From Streptomyces formicae (GTDB lineage Bacteria; Actinomycetota; Actinomycetes; Streptomycetales; Streptomycetaceae): a stretch of DNA of 64,000 nucleotides. Both the position numbers and the translations under genes were made by a program. The notes under the pieces are model-generated. The model saw nothing but the letters and a program-made list of their open reading frames with translations. It searched no databases and was not told the DNA's origin. The stretch is taken from the NCBI RefSeq assembly GCF_002556545.1, contig NZ_CP022685.1, positions 3,946,001 to 4,010,000 of the forward strand, in the 5' to 3' direction. How positions within the stretch are numbered: the first letter of the stretch is position 1; each line of letters starts with the position of its first letter. Below, one piece after another: positions 9,505-18,008 of this stretch.

Positions 9505-10386
9505 TCAGTAATCAAAAGCGCGTGCCGTGTTCGCCGAGACGGCGGTGGCCATGGCGTCCTCGTCGATGCCGCGGACCGCGGCCATGGCGCGCAGCGTGAC
9601 CGGAATGAGATACGGCGCGTTGGGCCGTCCGCGGTACGGGACCGGCGTGAGGAAGGGCGCGTCGGTCTCCACGAGCACGAGTTCGAGGGGCGCGACGGCC
9701 AGGGCGTCCCGCAGGGGCTGCGCGTTCTTGAAGGTGACGTTGCCCGCGAAGGACATGAAGTAGCCGTGCTCGGCGCAGATCCGGGCCATGTCGGCGTCGC
9801 CCGAGTAGCAGTGGAAGACGGTGCGCTCCGGGGCGCCCTCCTCCTTCAGGACCCGTAGCACGTCCTCGTGCGCCTCGCGATCGTGGATGACGAGCGCCTT
9901 GCCGTGCCGCTTGGCGATCTCGATGTGGGCGCGGAAGGACCGTTCCTGGGCGGCCATGCCCTCGGGCCCCGTGCGGAAGTGGTCGAGGCCACTCTCGCCG
10001 ACGCCGAGGACGTGCGGCAGGGCGGCGAGCCGGTCGATCTCGGCGAGCGCCTCGTCGAGCGCGGAGTCGCCGCCCCCGGCGCGGGCCCCCTGCCGGGACC
10101 ATCCGTCGGGGTCCCCGTGGACGATGCGGGGGGCCTCGTTCGGGTGCAGGGCGACGGCGGCGTGCACCGCCTCGTGCTCCGCCGCCGTGTCCGCGGCCCA
10201 CTGGGAGCCGCGGACGTCACAGCCCACCTGCACGACCGTGGTGACGCCCACCGCGGCGGCCTTGGCGAGTGCCTCGGACACCGTCCCCGACTGCATATCG
10301 AGGTGGGTGTGGGAATCGGCGACCGCCACCCGCAGCGGTTCGGGCGGGGGCGGCGCGGTGTTCTTGTCGGCGTCGTTCGAAGGCAT
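9505..10386 (-). CDS. tatD: TatD family metal-dependent DNase
   Basis: 293 residues. TatD-family TIM-barrel hydrolase with the metal-binding N-terminal motif VADSHTHLD and later blocks GESGLDHFR (metal Glu) and LVETDAPFLTPVPYRGRPN near the C-terminus. Family members are Mg-dependent 3'-5' DNases or RNases. The in vivo substrate here is unknown. The ATG at 10386 has TAGGAT 7 nt upstream and no ribosome-binding site, suggesting leaderless expression. The last four codons read AFDY. Confidence 0.93.
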   Translation of the reverse strand: MPSNDADKNTAPPPPEPLRVAVADSHTHLDMQSGTVSEALAKAAAVGVTTVVQVGCDVRGSQWAADTAAEHEAVHAAVALHPNEAPRIVHGDPDGWSRQGARAGGGDSALDEALAEIDRLAALPHVLGVGESGLDHFRTGPEGMAAQERSFRAHIEIAKRHGKALVIHDREAHEDVLRVLKEEGAPERTVFHCYSGDADMARICAEHGYFMSFAGNVTFKNAQPLRDALAVAPLELVLVETDAPFLTPVPYRGRPNAPYLIPVTLRAMAAVRGIDEDAMATAVSANTARAFDY

Positions 10387-10393
10387 GCCCCCG

Positions 10394-10399
10394 ATCCTA
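10394..10399 (-). promoter_or_regulatory. -10 box TAGGAT for leaderless tatD
   Basis: TAGGAT on the minus strand is followed by 7 nt (CGGGGGC) and the ATG at 10386. Confidence 0.5.
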
Positions 10400-10452
10400 C
10401 GAACCCGCGCCCGCCCGGGCTCACGCCCCTTCGGGAGCCCCCCGGTCCCGGT

Positions 10453-10881
10453 TCACGCCCCCTTGCGGTGCTGGAACGGATGCAACAGGTCCGACAGGTG
10501 CCAGTGGTGCTCCTTGCGCGCCCGCTCCCGCTCCATGCTGGCGCGCGCCTTCGCCTCGCACTCCTCGGCCCCCTCCGCGCCGGGGTCGCCGGGCTTGTGA
10601 TGACGGTGCATCAGGCTCAGTACCGACGAGACCTGCCCCGCCCGCATGATCCGCACGACGTGGCCGCCACAGTTCAGACAGGTGGGCCGGGTCAGCGGCG
10701 ACGGCACGCGCTGGCCGTCCGCCAGGTACGTCACGAATTCCTGACCCTTGGCGTCGATGTGGTGCTCGATTTCGTACGACTGCTCCCAGCCGTGTCCGCA
10801 TCGCATACAGGCGAAGGCGTACGACTCGTGAACGACATTGATCGCCGTGGTGTGGTGGCCGGTGTCTGCGATCTCACTCAT
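10453..10881 (-). CDS. Conserved zinc-ribbon protein of unknown function
   Basis: 142 residues. Two CxxC knuckles (Cys25/Cys28 in ACMRCGHGW and Cys68/Cys71 in PTCLNCGGH) can hold one zinc ion. Between them lies a segment with EIEHHIDAKGQEFVTYLADG. The C-terminal third is a charged helix ending LSDLLHPFQHRKGA. The ATG at 10881 has a good GAGGAG upstream. I do not recognise a characterised family. The fold suggests nucleic-acid or protein binding. It lies 66 bp upstream of the TatD gene and in the same direction, while TatD has its own promoter box. Confidence 0.75.
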   Translation of the reverse strand: MSEIADTGHHTTAINVVHESYAFACMRCGHGWEQSYEIEHHIDAKGQEFVTYLADGQRVPSPLTRPTCLNCGGHVVRIMRAGQVSSVLSLMHRHHKPGDPGAEGAEECEAKARASMERERARKEHHWHLSDLLHPFQHRKGA

Positions 10882-11031
10882 GCCAGCTGCTCCTCTTGTC
10901 CGAGGGACAAGCGCTACCGAGGTCCGGGCAGGACCCGGAACCGGCAGCGTGGGGACGGGTGCGTCCCTTCAACCAGTGGACGCCTTTCCCGGAGCCGACG
11001 CATCAGACCTGTCGAGCATTGGAGCCGTTTT

Positions 11032-11053
11032 GGCCTTTCCTTAGGAAAGAGCC
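11032..11053. terminator. Hairpin in the rsmI/zinc-ribbon gap
   Basis: GGCCTTTCC at 11032-11040 pairs with GGAAAG (11044-11049) plus GCC (11051-11053), with one bulged A and a TTA loop. It lies 27 bp beyond the rsmI stop, a normal place for a minus-strand terminator. The 198-bp gap around it holds no gene I can support. Confidence 0.5.
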
Positions 11054-11079
11054 CTGGTGCGCGGCCCGCACTTTGCCTT

Positions 11080-11976
11080 TTACGATAGTCCTTTGCTCTC
11101 CGATGGGGCTGCGCGATCCGCATTCTTTGCCGCTACGACGGCATCGAAGACCGCCCGCTTGGGAAGGCCCGCTTCCGCGGCGACGGCGGCGATCGCTTCC
11201 TTCCGCCGCTCGCCCGCCTCCTCGCGCACCCGCACCCGGCGCACCAGCTCGTCGGGCCCGGTCTCGCCCGCGCTCTTCTCCGGGGCGCCCTCGACGACGA
11301 CGGTGATCTCGCCGCGCACGCCGTCGGCGGCCCACTGGGCCAGTTCCTTGAGGGAACCGCGCTTGACCTCCTCGTACGTCTTGGTCAGCTCGCGGCAGAC
11401 CGCGGCCCTGCGCTCCTCGCCGAACGCCTCGGCCATCGCGGCGAGGGTGTCGTCGATGCGGTGCGGGGCCTCGAAGTAGACGAGGGTCCTGCGGTCATCG
11501 GCGACGTCCTTCAGGCGGGAGAGCCGCTCGCCCGCCTTGCGCGGCAGGAAGCCCTCGAAGCAGAAGCGGTCCACGGGCAGGCCGGAGAGGGCGAGCGCGG
11601 TGAGCACCGCGGAGGGGCCCGGCACCGCGGTCACGCGCACGTCCCGCTCCACGGCGGCCGCGACGAGGCGGTACCCGGGGTCGGACACCGACGGCATCCC
11701 CGCGTCCGTCACGAGCAGCACGCGCGCGCCGCCCACCAGGGCCTCGACCAGCTCGGGCGTACGCGCCGACTCGTTGCCCTCGAAGTAGGAGACGACACGG
11801 CCTCCGACCTGCACCCCGAGTGCCTGGGTGAGGCGGCGCAGCCTGCGGGTGTCCTCCGCGGCGACGACATCGGCAGAGGCCAGCTCGGTGGCGAGCCGGG
11901 GCGGCGCGTCGGCGACATCACCGATCGGCGTGCCTGCCAGTACGAGGGTTCCGGGGGAATCAGCGCTTCCTGTCAC
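11080..11976 (-). CDS. rsmI: 16S rRNA 2'-O-ribose C1402 methyltransferase
   Basis: 298 residues. RsmI methylates the ribose of C1402 in the decoding centre of 16S rRNA with SAM. Tetrapyrrole-methylase-fold motifs are present: LVLAGTPIGDVADAP at the N-terminus, AAEDTRRLRRL and LLVTDAGMPSVSDPGYRLV. A positively charged C-terminal tail follows. The GTG at 11976 has GAGGA 8 nt upstream. The nearby ATG at 11984 leads to a stop after three codons and is not the start. The gene is divergent from pmt, with 62 bp between starts. Confidence 0.95.
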   Translation of the reverse strand: MTGSADSPGTLVLAGTPIGDVADAPPRLATELASADVVAAEDTRRLRRLTQALGVQVGGRVVSYFEGNESARTPELVEALVGGARVLLVTDAGMPSVSDPGYRLVAAAVERDVRVTAVPGPSAVLTALALSGLPVDRFCFEGFLPRKAGERLSRLKDVADDRRTLVYFEAPHRIDDTLAAMAEAFGEERRAAVCRELTKTYEEVKRGSLKELAQWAADGVRGEITVVVEGAPEKSAGETGPDELVRRVRVREEAGERRKEAIAAVAAEAGLPKRAVFDAVVAAKNADRAAPSESKGLS

Positions 11977-12026
11977 TGTTCCATCCTCGCAGGGACCAGG
12001 GACGGGACTCGCACAGTCTGGTTCCC

Positions 12027-12032
12027 TACGAT
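12027..12032 (+). promoter_or_regulatory. -10 box TACGAT for leaderless pmt
   Basis: TACGAT is followed by GGCGCG and the GTG at 12039. The ATG inside this box (12031) opens a frame of only three codons. No ribosome-binding site is present. Confidence 0.6.
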
Positions 12033-12038
12033 GGCGCG

Positions 12039-13775
12039 GTGACCAGTACCGCGTCTTCCCCGGACACCCGCGAGGGCCAGGCAGCCGAGGAGCAGCCTTC
12101 CTGGCAGCGGCGGCTGCGCCGATTCGGCCATGTGGCGCGGCCCAGAGAGGACGTCACGGCACGCCTCGTGCCCCCGTACACCGAGCCGAGCCCCCGTCTG
12201 TGGCTGATGCTCGGCGTGCCGAGGACGGCCGCGGAGCAGGTGGTGCGCTGGTCGGGCTGGGTGGGGCCGCTGCTGATCACGCTGGTCGCGGGCGTGCTGC
12301 GGTTCTGGAACCTCGGCAATCCGAAGGCCGTGATATTCGACGAGACGTACTACGCGAAGGACGCCTGGTCGCTCATCCACCGCGGCTTCGAGACCAGCTG
12401 GCCCGACAAGATCAACGACGATGTGCTGCGGCAGGGCAGCGACATCGCGATCCCGCACGACGCGGCCTACGTGGTGCATCCGCCGGTCGGCAAGTACGTG
12501 ATCGGCATCGGCGAATGGATGTTCGGCTTCGACCCGTTCGGCTGGCGCTTCATGACGGCGGTGCTCGGCACCCTGTCGATCCTGATGCTGTGCCGGATCG
12601 GCCGTCGCCTGTTCCGCTCGACGTTCCTCGGGTGCCTGGCGGGCGCGCTGCTCGCCGTGGACGGCCTGCACTTCGTGATGAGCCGCACCGCGCTGCTCGA
12701 CCAGGTCCTGATGTTCTTCGTGCTCGCCGCCTTCGGCTGCTTCCTGATCGACAGGGACAAGGCGCGCGCGCGACTGGCGGCCGCGCTGCCGACCGACGAG
12801 GACGGGCGCGTACGCCCCGACGCGTACGTCGCCGAGACGGTGCGCCTTGGCTGGCGGCCCTGGCGGTGGGCGGCCGGGCTCTGTCTCGGGCTCGCGTTCG
12901 GGACCAAGTGGAACGGCCTGTACGTGCTGGTCCTGCTCTGCCTGATGACCGTGTTCTGGGACGTCGGCGCGCGCCGGGTCGCCGGGGCGTCGCGGCCCTA
13001 CCGCGCGGTCCTGAAGCGGGACGTGCTCCCCGCGTTCGTCTCCACGGTGCCGGTGGCGATCGCCGTCTACGTGGTCTCCTGGCTCGGCTGGATCCTCTCG
13101 CCGACCGACGGCACCGGCGGCTACTACCGCGACTGGGCGGCGACCGACGGGCAGGGCGGCCGCTGGACCTGGCTGCCCGACTGGGTGCGCAGCCTGTGGC
13201 ACTACGAGCACGCGGTCTACGAGTTCCACGTGGGCCTGTCCTCGCCGCACACCTACCAGTCCAACCCGTGGAGCTGGATCGTCGACGGCCGCCCCGTCTC
13301 GTACTTCTACGAGTCGCCGCTGCCCGGCAAGGACGGCTGCCCCGTCGGCACCACCGAGAAGTGCGCCCGCGAGGTCCTCGCGCTCGGCACCCCGCTGCTG
13401 TGGTGGGCGGCCGCGTTCGCGCTGCTCTACGTCCTGTGGCGGTGGGTGTTCCGCCGCGACTGGCGGGCCGGGGCGATCCTGTGCGGGGTCGCGGCCGGAT
13501 ATCTGCCCTGGTTCTTCTACCAGGAGCGGACGATCTTCTACTTCTACGCGGTCGTCTTCGTGCCGTTCCTGTGCCTCGCCCTCGCCATGATGATCGGCGC
13601 GATTCTCGGACCGCCGGGATCGAGCGAGCGCCGCCGGATCGTGGGCGCCGCGAGCTCCGGCGTCCTGGTGCTGCTCGTCTTCTGGAATTTCATCTATTTC
13701 TGGCCGATCCACACCGGCACCGCCATCCCCATCGATTCCTGGCGGTCCCGAATGTGGCTCGATACGTGGGTGTAA
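12039..13775 (+). CDS. pmt: Dolichyl-phosphate-mannose--protein mannosyltransferase
   Basis: 578 residues with about ten membrane spans. The first extracytoplasmic loop carries the catalytic motif IFDETYYAKDAW with the essential Asp-Glu, as in the PMT/GT39 family. Pmt transfers mannose from polyprenyl-phosphate mannose to Ser/Thr of exported proteins. In Streptomyces it is needed for glycoprotein formation and for infection by phage phiC31. The GTG at 12039 is supported by the TANNNT box 6 nt upstream and by the absence of an upstream frame. A 10-bp hairpin terminator follows. The gene precedes two cell-wall transpeptidases, as I recall it does in S. coelicolor. Confidence 0.94.
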   Translation: MTSTASSPDTREGQAAEEQPSWQRRLRRFGHVARPREDVTARLVPPYTEPSPRLWLMLGVPRTAAEQVVRWSGWVGPLLITLVAGVLRFWNLGNPKAVIFDETYYAKDAWSLIHRGFETSWPDKINDDVLRQGSDIAIPHDAAYVVHPPVGKYVIGIGEWMFGFDPFGWRFMTAVLGTLSILMLCRIGRRLFRSTFLGCLAGALLAVDGLHFVMSRTALLDQVLMFFVLAAFGCFLIDRDKARARLAAALPTDEDGRVRPDAYVAETVRLGWRPWRWAAGLCLGLAFGTKWNGLYVLVLLCLMTVFWDVGARRVAGASRPYRAVLKRDVLPAFVSTVPVAIAVYVVSWLGWILSPTDGTGGYYRDWAATDGQGGRWTWLPDWVRSLWHYEHAVYEFHVGLSSPHTYQSNPWSWIVDGRPVSYFYESPLPGKDGCPVGTTEKCAREVLALGTPLLWWAAAFALLYVLWRWVFRRDWRAGAILCGVAAGYLPWFFYQERTIFYFYAVVFVPFLCLALAMMIGAILGPPGSSERRRIVGAASSGVLVLLVFWNFIYFWPIHTGTAIPIDSWRSRMWLDTWV

Positions 13776-13841
13776 TGGACACCTTCGGATAACGGCAGCC
13801 ACTCTCCCCACCTCCGCCCCCTTAGGGTTCAGGGCGAACAC

Positions 13842-13865
13842 CCTTCCCGAATACGTTCGGGAAGG
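13842..13865 (+). terminator. Terminator after pmt
   Basis: CCTTCCCGAA (13842-13851) pairs perfectly with TTCGGGAAGG (13856-13865) around a TACG tetraloop. It lies 67 bp after the pmt stop and 23 bp before the next start. Confidence 0.75.
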
Positions 13866-13887
13866 CTCCTGGGGAGGGGAGCGCATC

Positions 13888-15519
13888 GTGCGCAAAGGAG
13901 TAAAGGCCGCTCTGGTCGGCGGGGTCTTCACCGTCATGGTGGGGGGTGCGGGCTACGGCGCGTACAACCTGGTGAACGGACTCAGCGGAGGCGGCGGTTC
14001 GTCGGGCGCGGGACCCGCCGCCGTACGGAAGGGACCGCCGTCGGACGACGAGATCCGCGAGGTGTCGCAGAAGTTCCTCGCGGCCTGGGCCAAGGGGGAC
14101 GCGGACGGGGCCTCGGGGTACACGAACAACTCCGCCGACGCCAGGAAGCTCCTGACCGGCTACCGCGAGGACGCGCACCTGACGAAGGTGAAGCTCACGC
14201 CGAAGGAGGCGAGCGGCGCGCGCGTGCCGTTCTCCGTGTCGGCCACGGTGTCGTACAAGGGGAAGAACAAGCCCCTCGCCTACGACTCGCAGCTCACCGT
14301 CGTGCGCGGCAAGACCACCGGGCGGGCGCTCGTCGACTGGTCGGCCGCCGTCGTGCACCCCTCCCTGGAGCGGGGCGACACCCTCGTGACCGGCGAGGCG
14401 GCGACGCCGCCCATCGAGGCGGTGGACCGCGCGGGCGTCGTCCTGACCAAGAAGGAGTACCCCTCGCTCGGCCCGATCCTGGACCAGCTGCGGGCGAAGT
14501 ACGGCGATCAGGCGGGCGGCAAGCCGGGCGTCGAGCTGTACGTCCAGCACGAGAACGAGGACGCGGGGACCCGCACGCTGCTCAGCCTCTCCAAGGGCAG
14601 GCCCGGCAAGCTGCCCACCACGCTCAGCGCGGGCGTGCAGAAGGCGGCGGAGCGCGCGGTCCTTCGCTACGGGGAGTCGTCCGTGGTGGCGGTGAAGCCG
14701 AGCACCGGCGAGATCCTCGGGGTCGCCAACAACCGCGAGGACGCGTTCAACGCCGCGTTCCAGGGCAAGGTGGCCCCCGGCTCGACCATGAAGATCCTCT
14801 CGGCGGCGATGCTCATCGACAAGGGCGTCACCAAGGCCGGTGGCGCGGCGCCCTGCCCCGACACGGCGACCTGGCAGAGCCAGACGTTCCACAACCTCAA
14901 GGGCATGACGGCGAACGAGAAGGCGACGTTCTCCGAGAGCTTCGCGCGCTCCTGCAACACGGCCTTCGTGAAGCTGATCGACGAGGAGGGCCTCACCGAC
15001 TCCTCGCTGACCGACGAGGCGCAGAACAACTTCGGCCTGGGCCAGGACAACTGGAAGGTCGGCATCCCCTCGTTCGACGGCTCGGTGCCCGCGTCCGGCG
15101 GCCCCGACCGCGCGGCGAACGCCATCGGCCAGGGACAGGTCCAGATGAGCCCGCTGAACATGGCGTCGGTCACGGCCACCGCGATCACGGGCGCCTTCCA
15201 CCAGCCGGTGATCGTCCCCAAGTCCCTGGACGACCGCGACCTCGCCACGGCCCGCGGCCTGTCCCCCTCCACCGTGCAGCAGCTGCGCGCCATGATGCGC
15301 CGCACGGCGGTCAGCGGGACCGGGGCGCGCGCCATGGCGGGGCTCCCCGGTGACATCGGCGCGAAGACGGGCTCCGCCGAGGTCGACGGCAGGGAGAAGT
15401 CCGACAGCTGGTTCACCGGCTACCGCGGTGACGTCGCGGCGGCCGCGATGACCCAGGAGGGCGGGCACGGCGGCGACGCGGCGGGGCCGATCGTGGCGGC
15501 GGTGCTGCGCGCAGGGTAA
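13888..15519 (+). CDS. Class B penicillin-binding transpeptidase with MecA_N-like domain
   Basis: 543 residues. An N-terminal signal or anchor (VKAALVGGVFTVMVGGAGYGAY) is followed by a Gly/Ser linker and an NTF2-like MecA_N domain (about 50-165, FLAAWAKGDADGA). Then comes a linker and the transpeptidase domain with S299-T-M-K302, S355-C-N357 and K493-T-G495 all intact. It cross-links peptidoglycan outside the membrane and should bind beta-lactams. GTG start at 13888 behind GGGGAGGGG. It is paralogous and adjacent to the gene at 15636. MecA_N-type enzymes in other bacteria can have low beta-lactam affinity. Streptomyces carries several, and their individual tasks are not settled. Confidence 0.93.
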   Translation: MRKGVKAALVGGVFTVMVGGAGYGAYNLVNGLSGGGGSSGAGPAAVRKGPPSDDEIREVSQKFLAAWAKGDADGASGYTNNSADARKLLTGYREDAHLTKVKLTPKEASGARVPFSVSATVSYKGKNKPLAYDSQLTVVRGKTTGRALVDWSAAVVHPSLERGDTLVTGEAATPPIEAVDRAGVVLTKKEYPSLGPILDQLRAKYGDQAGGKPGVELYVQHENEDAGTRTLLSLSKGRPGKLPTTLSAGVQKAAERAVLRYGESSVVAVKPSTGEILGVANNREDAFNAAFQGKVAPGSTMKILSAAMLIDKGVTKAGGAAPCPDTATWQSQTFHNLKGMTANEKATFSESFARSCNTAFVKLIDEEGLTDSSLTDEAQNNFGLGQDNWKVGIPSFDGSVPASGGPDRAANAIGQGQVQMSPLNMASVTATAITGAFHQPVIVPKSLDDRDLATARGLSPSTVQQLRAMMRRTAVSGTGARAMAGLPGDIGAKTGSAEVDGREKSDSWFTGYRGDVAAAAMTQEGGHGGDAAGPIVAAVLRAG

Positions 15520-15635
15520 TAGGTCGGTCGGGCCCTCGCCCGGCCAGGTGAAGAAGTGGTCAAGGGCTTCTCCGAGCGCCTCTAAGGTGGCCTTCCGGTG
15601 AGGAGCCGGGGGTTCTGGGGAACTGCGGAGGGTTT

Positions 15636-17360
15636 GTGGGCAAGCGAAGGCGCGCCGTCGAGCGCAGAAGCGTCGGCATCAAGAACGGCAAGGTGCACCC
15701 CGGTGTGCTCGGCGGGGCCGCGGCCGTCGTCGTGTGCGCCGTGGGGGCCACCGCGTTCGCGCTGTCCGGCGGCTCGGAGTCCGGCTCCGGCGGATCCAGC
15801 GTCGACGACAAGCCGGTGGCCTCCGGGCCGCCCACCGCTGCCGAGGTGCACGGCACCGCGAAGGCGTTCCTCGCCGCCTGGGCCAAGGGCGACGCGGCGG
15901 GAGCTGCCGCGCTCACCGACGACCGCGCCGCCGCGGAGAAGGCCCTGACCTCGTACGCCAAGGAGGGCCGTCTCTCCGAGGTGAAGCTGACCCCGGGCAG
16001 GCGGTCGGGCGCCGACGTGCCGTTCAAGGCGGCGGCCACGGTCTCGTACGAGGGAAAGAAGAAGCCCCTCGCCTACGAGTCCGAGCTCGGCGTCGTGCGC
16101 CGGAAGAGCGACGGCAAGACGCTGGTCGACTGGCGCCCCGCCGTGCTGCACCCGGAGCTGAAGGACGGCGACCGCCTGGTCACCGGTGAGGCGGGCGACC
16201 CTCCGATCAAGGCCGTGGACCGCGACGGGGCCGAGCTGACGGCGGCCAAGTACCCCTCGCTCGGGACGGTCCTGGACGGTCTGCGCGAGAAGTACGGCAA
16301 GAAGGCGGGCGGCAAGGCGGGGATCGAGCTGCGCGTGGTGCGGGCGGACAGCGCAAAGAAGAAGGGCGCGACCGGCGCGACCGCCAAGAAGGACGACGCG
16401 AAGTCCACGCCCGACAAGACGCTCCTGACGCTCGCCCCCGGCACTCCCGGCACCCTGAAGACCACGTTCAGCGGCTCCCTCCAGGCCGCCGCCGAGCGCG
16501 AGACGGCCAAGCGGCAGCGCGCCTCCGTCGCCGTCGTCAAGCCGAGCACGGGCGAGATCCTGGCCGCCGCCAACTCCACCCCCACCGGCTTCAACACGGC
16601 CTTCCAGGGGTCGATCGCGCCCGGCTCCACGATGAAGGTCATCAGCGCGTCGATGCTCCTGGAGAAGAAGCTGGCCGGGGTCGACAAGAAGCACCCGTGC
16701 CCCAAGTACGAGACGTACGGCGGCTGGAAGTTCCAGAACGACGACAAGTTCGAGATCAAGGGCGGCACGTTCCGTGCGAGCTTCGCGCGCTCGTGCAACA
16801 CGGCCTTCATCAGCCAGGCCAAGAAGCTGCAGGACGACTCCCTGACCAAGCAGGCCCAGGAGGTCTTCGGACTCGGCCGCGACAACTGGTCGATCGGCGT
16901 CCCGACCTTCGACGGCGCGGTGCCGGTGCAGAGCGACGCGCAGATGGCCGCGTCGCTCATCGGGCAGGGCGGCGTGCGGATGAACCCGTTGAACATGGCG
17001 TCGGTCTCGGCGACGGTGAAGTCGGGCACGTTCAAGCAGCCCTACCTGGTCTCGCCCGACCTCGACGACCGCACGCTGGCGACCGCCTCCCGCAAGATGT
17101 CCGGCTCGACGGCCTCGGCGGTGCGCGACCTGATGCACTACACCGCGACCTCGGGCACGGCCGTGAAGCCGATGTCCGGCCTCGGCTCCGACATGGGCGC
17201 GAAGACCGGCTCCGCAGAGGTCGACGGCCAGAAGAAGCCCAACGGCTGGTTCACCGCCTACCGGGGCGACCTGGCGGCGGCCGCGGTGGTCCAGGAGGGC
17301 GGCCACGGCGGCGACTCGGCGGGGCCCGTGGTGCGGGCGATGTTGCTGGCCGGGGGCTGA
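15636..17360 (+). CDS. Class B penicillin-binding transpeptidase with MecA_N-like domain (second copy)
   Basis: 574 residues. It has a basic N-terminus (MGKRRRAVERRS), one anchor near residues 25-45, a Ser/Gly linker, an NTF2-like domain (FLAAWAKGDAAGAAAL) and a transpeptidase domain with S331-T-M-K334, S386-C-N388 and K523-T-G525. It differs from its upstream neighbour mainly by a Lys-rich insert near residues 245-265 (AKKKGATGATAKKDD). GTG start at 15636 behind GCGGAGGG. It lies 116 bp after the first copy in the same direction, so the pair is probably one transcript. The pair sits at the position of SCO3156/SCO3157 as I recall them. The repeated gene order pmt-PBP-PBP suggests envelope work in common. 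Confidence 0.93.
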   Translation: MGKRRRAVERRSVGIKNGKVHPGVLGGAAAVVVCAVGATAFALSGGSESGSGGSSVDDKPVASGPPTAAEVHGTAKAFLAAWAKGDAAGAAALTDDRAAAEKALTSYAKEGRLSEVKLTPGRRSGADVPFKAAATVSYEGKKKPLAYESELGVVRRKSDGKTLVDWRPAVLHPELKDGDRLVTGEAGDPPIKAVDRDGAELTAAKYPSLGTVLDGLREKYGKKAGGKAGIELRVVRADSAKKKGATGATAKKDDAKSTPDKTLLTLAPGTPGTLKTTFSGSLQAAAERETAKRQRASVAVVKPSTGEILAAANSTPTGFNTAFQGSIAPGSTMKVISASMLLEKKLAGVDKKHPCPKYETYGGWKFQNDDKFEIKGGTFRASFARSCNTAFISQAKKLQDDSLTKQAQEVFGLGRDNWSIGVPTFDGAVPVQSDAQMAASLIGQGGVRMNPLNMASVSATVKSGTFKQPYLVSPDLDDRTLATASRKMSGSTASAVRDLMHYTATSGTAVKPMSGLGSDMGAKTGSAEVDGQKKPNGWFTAYRGDLAAAAVVQEGGHGGDSAGPVVRAMLLAGG

Positions 17361-17437
17361 CGGAGCCCTGCGGGCGGCTGGGCGGCTGGGCGGTTCGACG
17401 GCTGGGCGTGCTGTCCGCGGGTGGGTCGTGGCCGGTC

Positions 17438-17466
17438 GCGCGGTTCCCCGCGCCCCTTCGGGGCGC
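17438..17466 (+). repeat. Dispersed GCGCAGTTCCCCGCGCCCC element, copy 1
   Basis: GCGCGGTTCCCCGCGCCCC followed by TTC and GGGGCGC. The second half folds as GCGCCCC-TTC-GGGGCGC (17450-17466). It lies in the 150-bp gap after the second transpeptidase and may serve as its terminator. The same element recurs at 24794-25168, 32193-32220 and, inverted, twice at 39053-39112. Confidence 0.75.
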
Positions 17467-17497
17467 TAACCGGTCGCGTGCCCCGTACACCGACCGC

Positions 17498-17503
17498 TAG
17501 CGT
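17498..17503 (+). promoter_or_regulatory. -10 box TAGCGT for leaderless ybaK
   Basis: TAGCGT is followed by 7 nt (GCCGGGC) and the ATG at 17511, with no ribosome-binding site. Confidence 0.5.
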
Positions 17504-17510
17504 GCCGGGC

Positions 17511-18008
17511 ATGAGCGCTACTGAAACCTCCGTCCACCCCCGTTTCGCCGAGGCCCTGCGGGAGCTGGGGCTCGGCGAGCTCGTTTCCGAGGTCCGCCGG
17601 TTCCCGGAGCAGACCCGCACCGCGCAGGAGGCCGCGGCGGCCATCGGCTGTGAGCTCAGTCAGATCTGCAAGTCGCTGATCTTCGCGGCGGACGGCGTGC
17701 CCGTCCTGGTCCTGATGGACGGCGCCTCGCGCGTCGACCTGGAACTCGTGCGGCGGGAGCTCGGGGCCGAGAAGGTCACCCGGGCCAAGGCGGACGTCGT
17801 CCGCGCGACCACCGGATACGCGATCGGCGGCGTACCGCCCTTTGGCCACGCCACCAGGACCCGCGTCCTCGCCGACCGCTCCCTGCTCGGCCACGACGTG
17901 GTGTGGGCGGCCGCGGGCACGCCCTACGCGGTCTTCCCGATGGCGCCCAAGACGCTGGTCGCCCACGCGGGCGGGGCCCTGGTGGACGTGCGCGAGATCG
18001 CCAAGTGA
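17511..18008 (+). CDS. ybaK: YbaK/EbsC (ProX-type) aminoacyl-tRNA deacylase
   Basis: 165 residues, the usual size. YbaK/EbsC domain proteins hydrolyse mischarged aminoacyl-tRNAs in trans. Seen here are SQICKSLIFAADGVPVLVLMDG, with the conserved Lys of the active pocket, followed by RVDLELVRRELGAEKVTRA and the Gly-rich GYAIGGVPPFGHATRTRVLADR. The substrate (Cys-tRNAPro or another) is not readable from the sequence. The ATG at 17511 follows a TANNNT box at 7 nt. The stop overlaps the GTG of the next gene (GTGA), so the exporter downstream is translationally coupled. Confidence 0.88.
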   Translation: MSATETSVHPRFAEALRELGLGELVSEVRRFPEQTRTAQEAAAAIGCELSQICKSLIFAADGVPVLVLMDGASRVDLELVRRELGAEKVTRAKADVVRATTGYAIGGVPPFGHATRTRVLADRSLLGHDVVWAAAGTPYAVFPMAPKTLVAHAGGALVDVREIAK

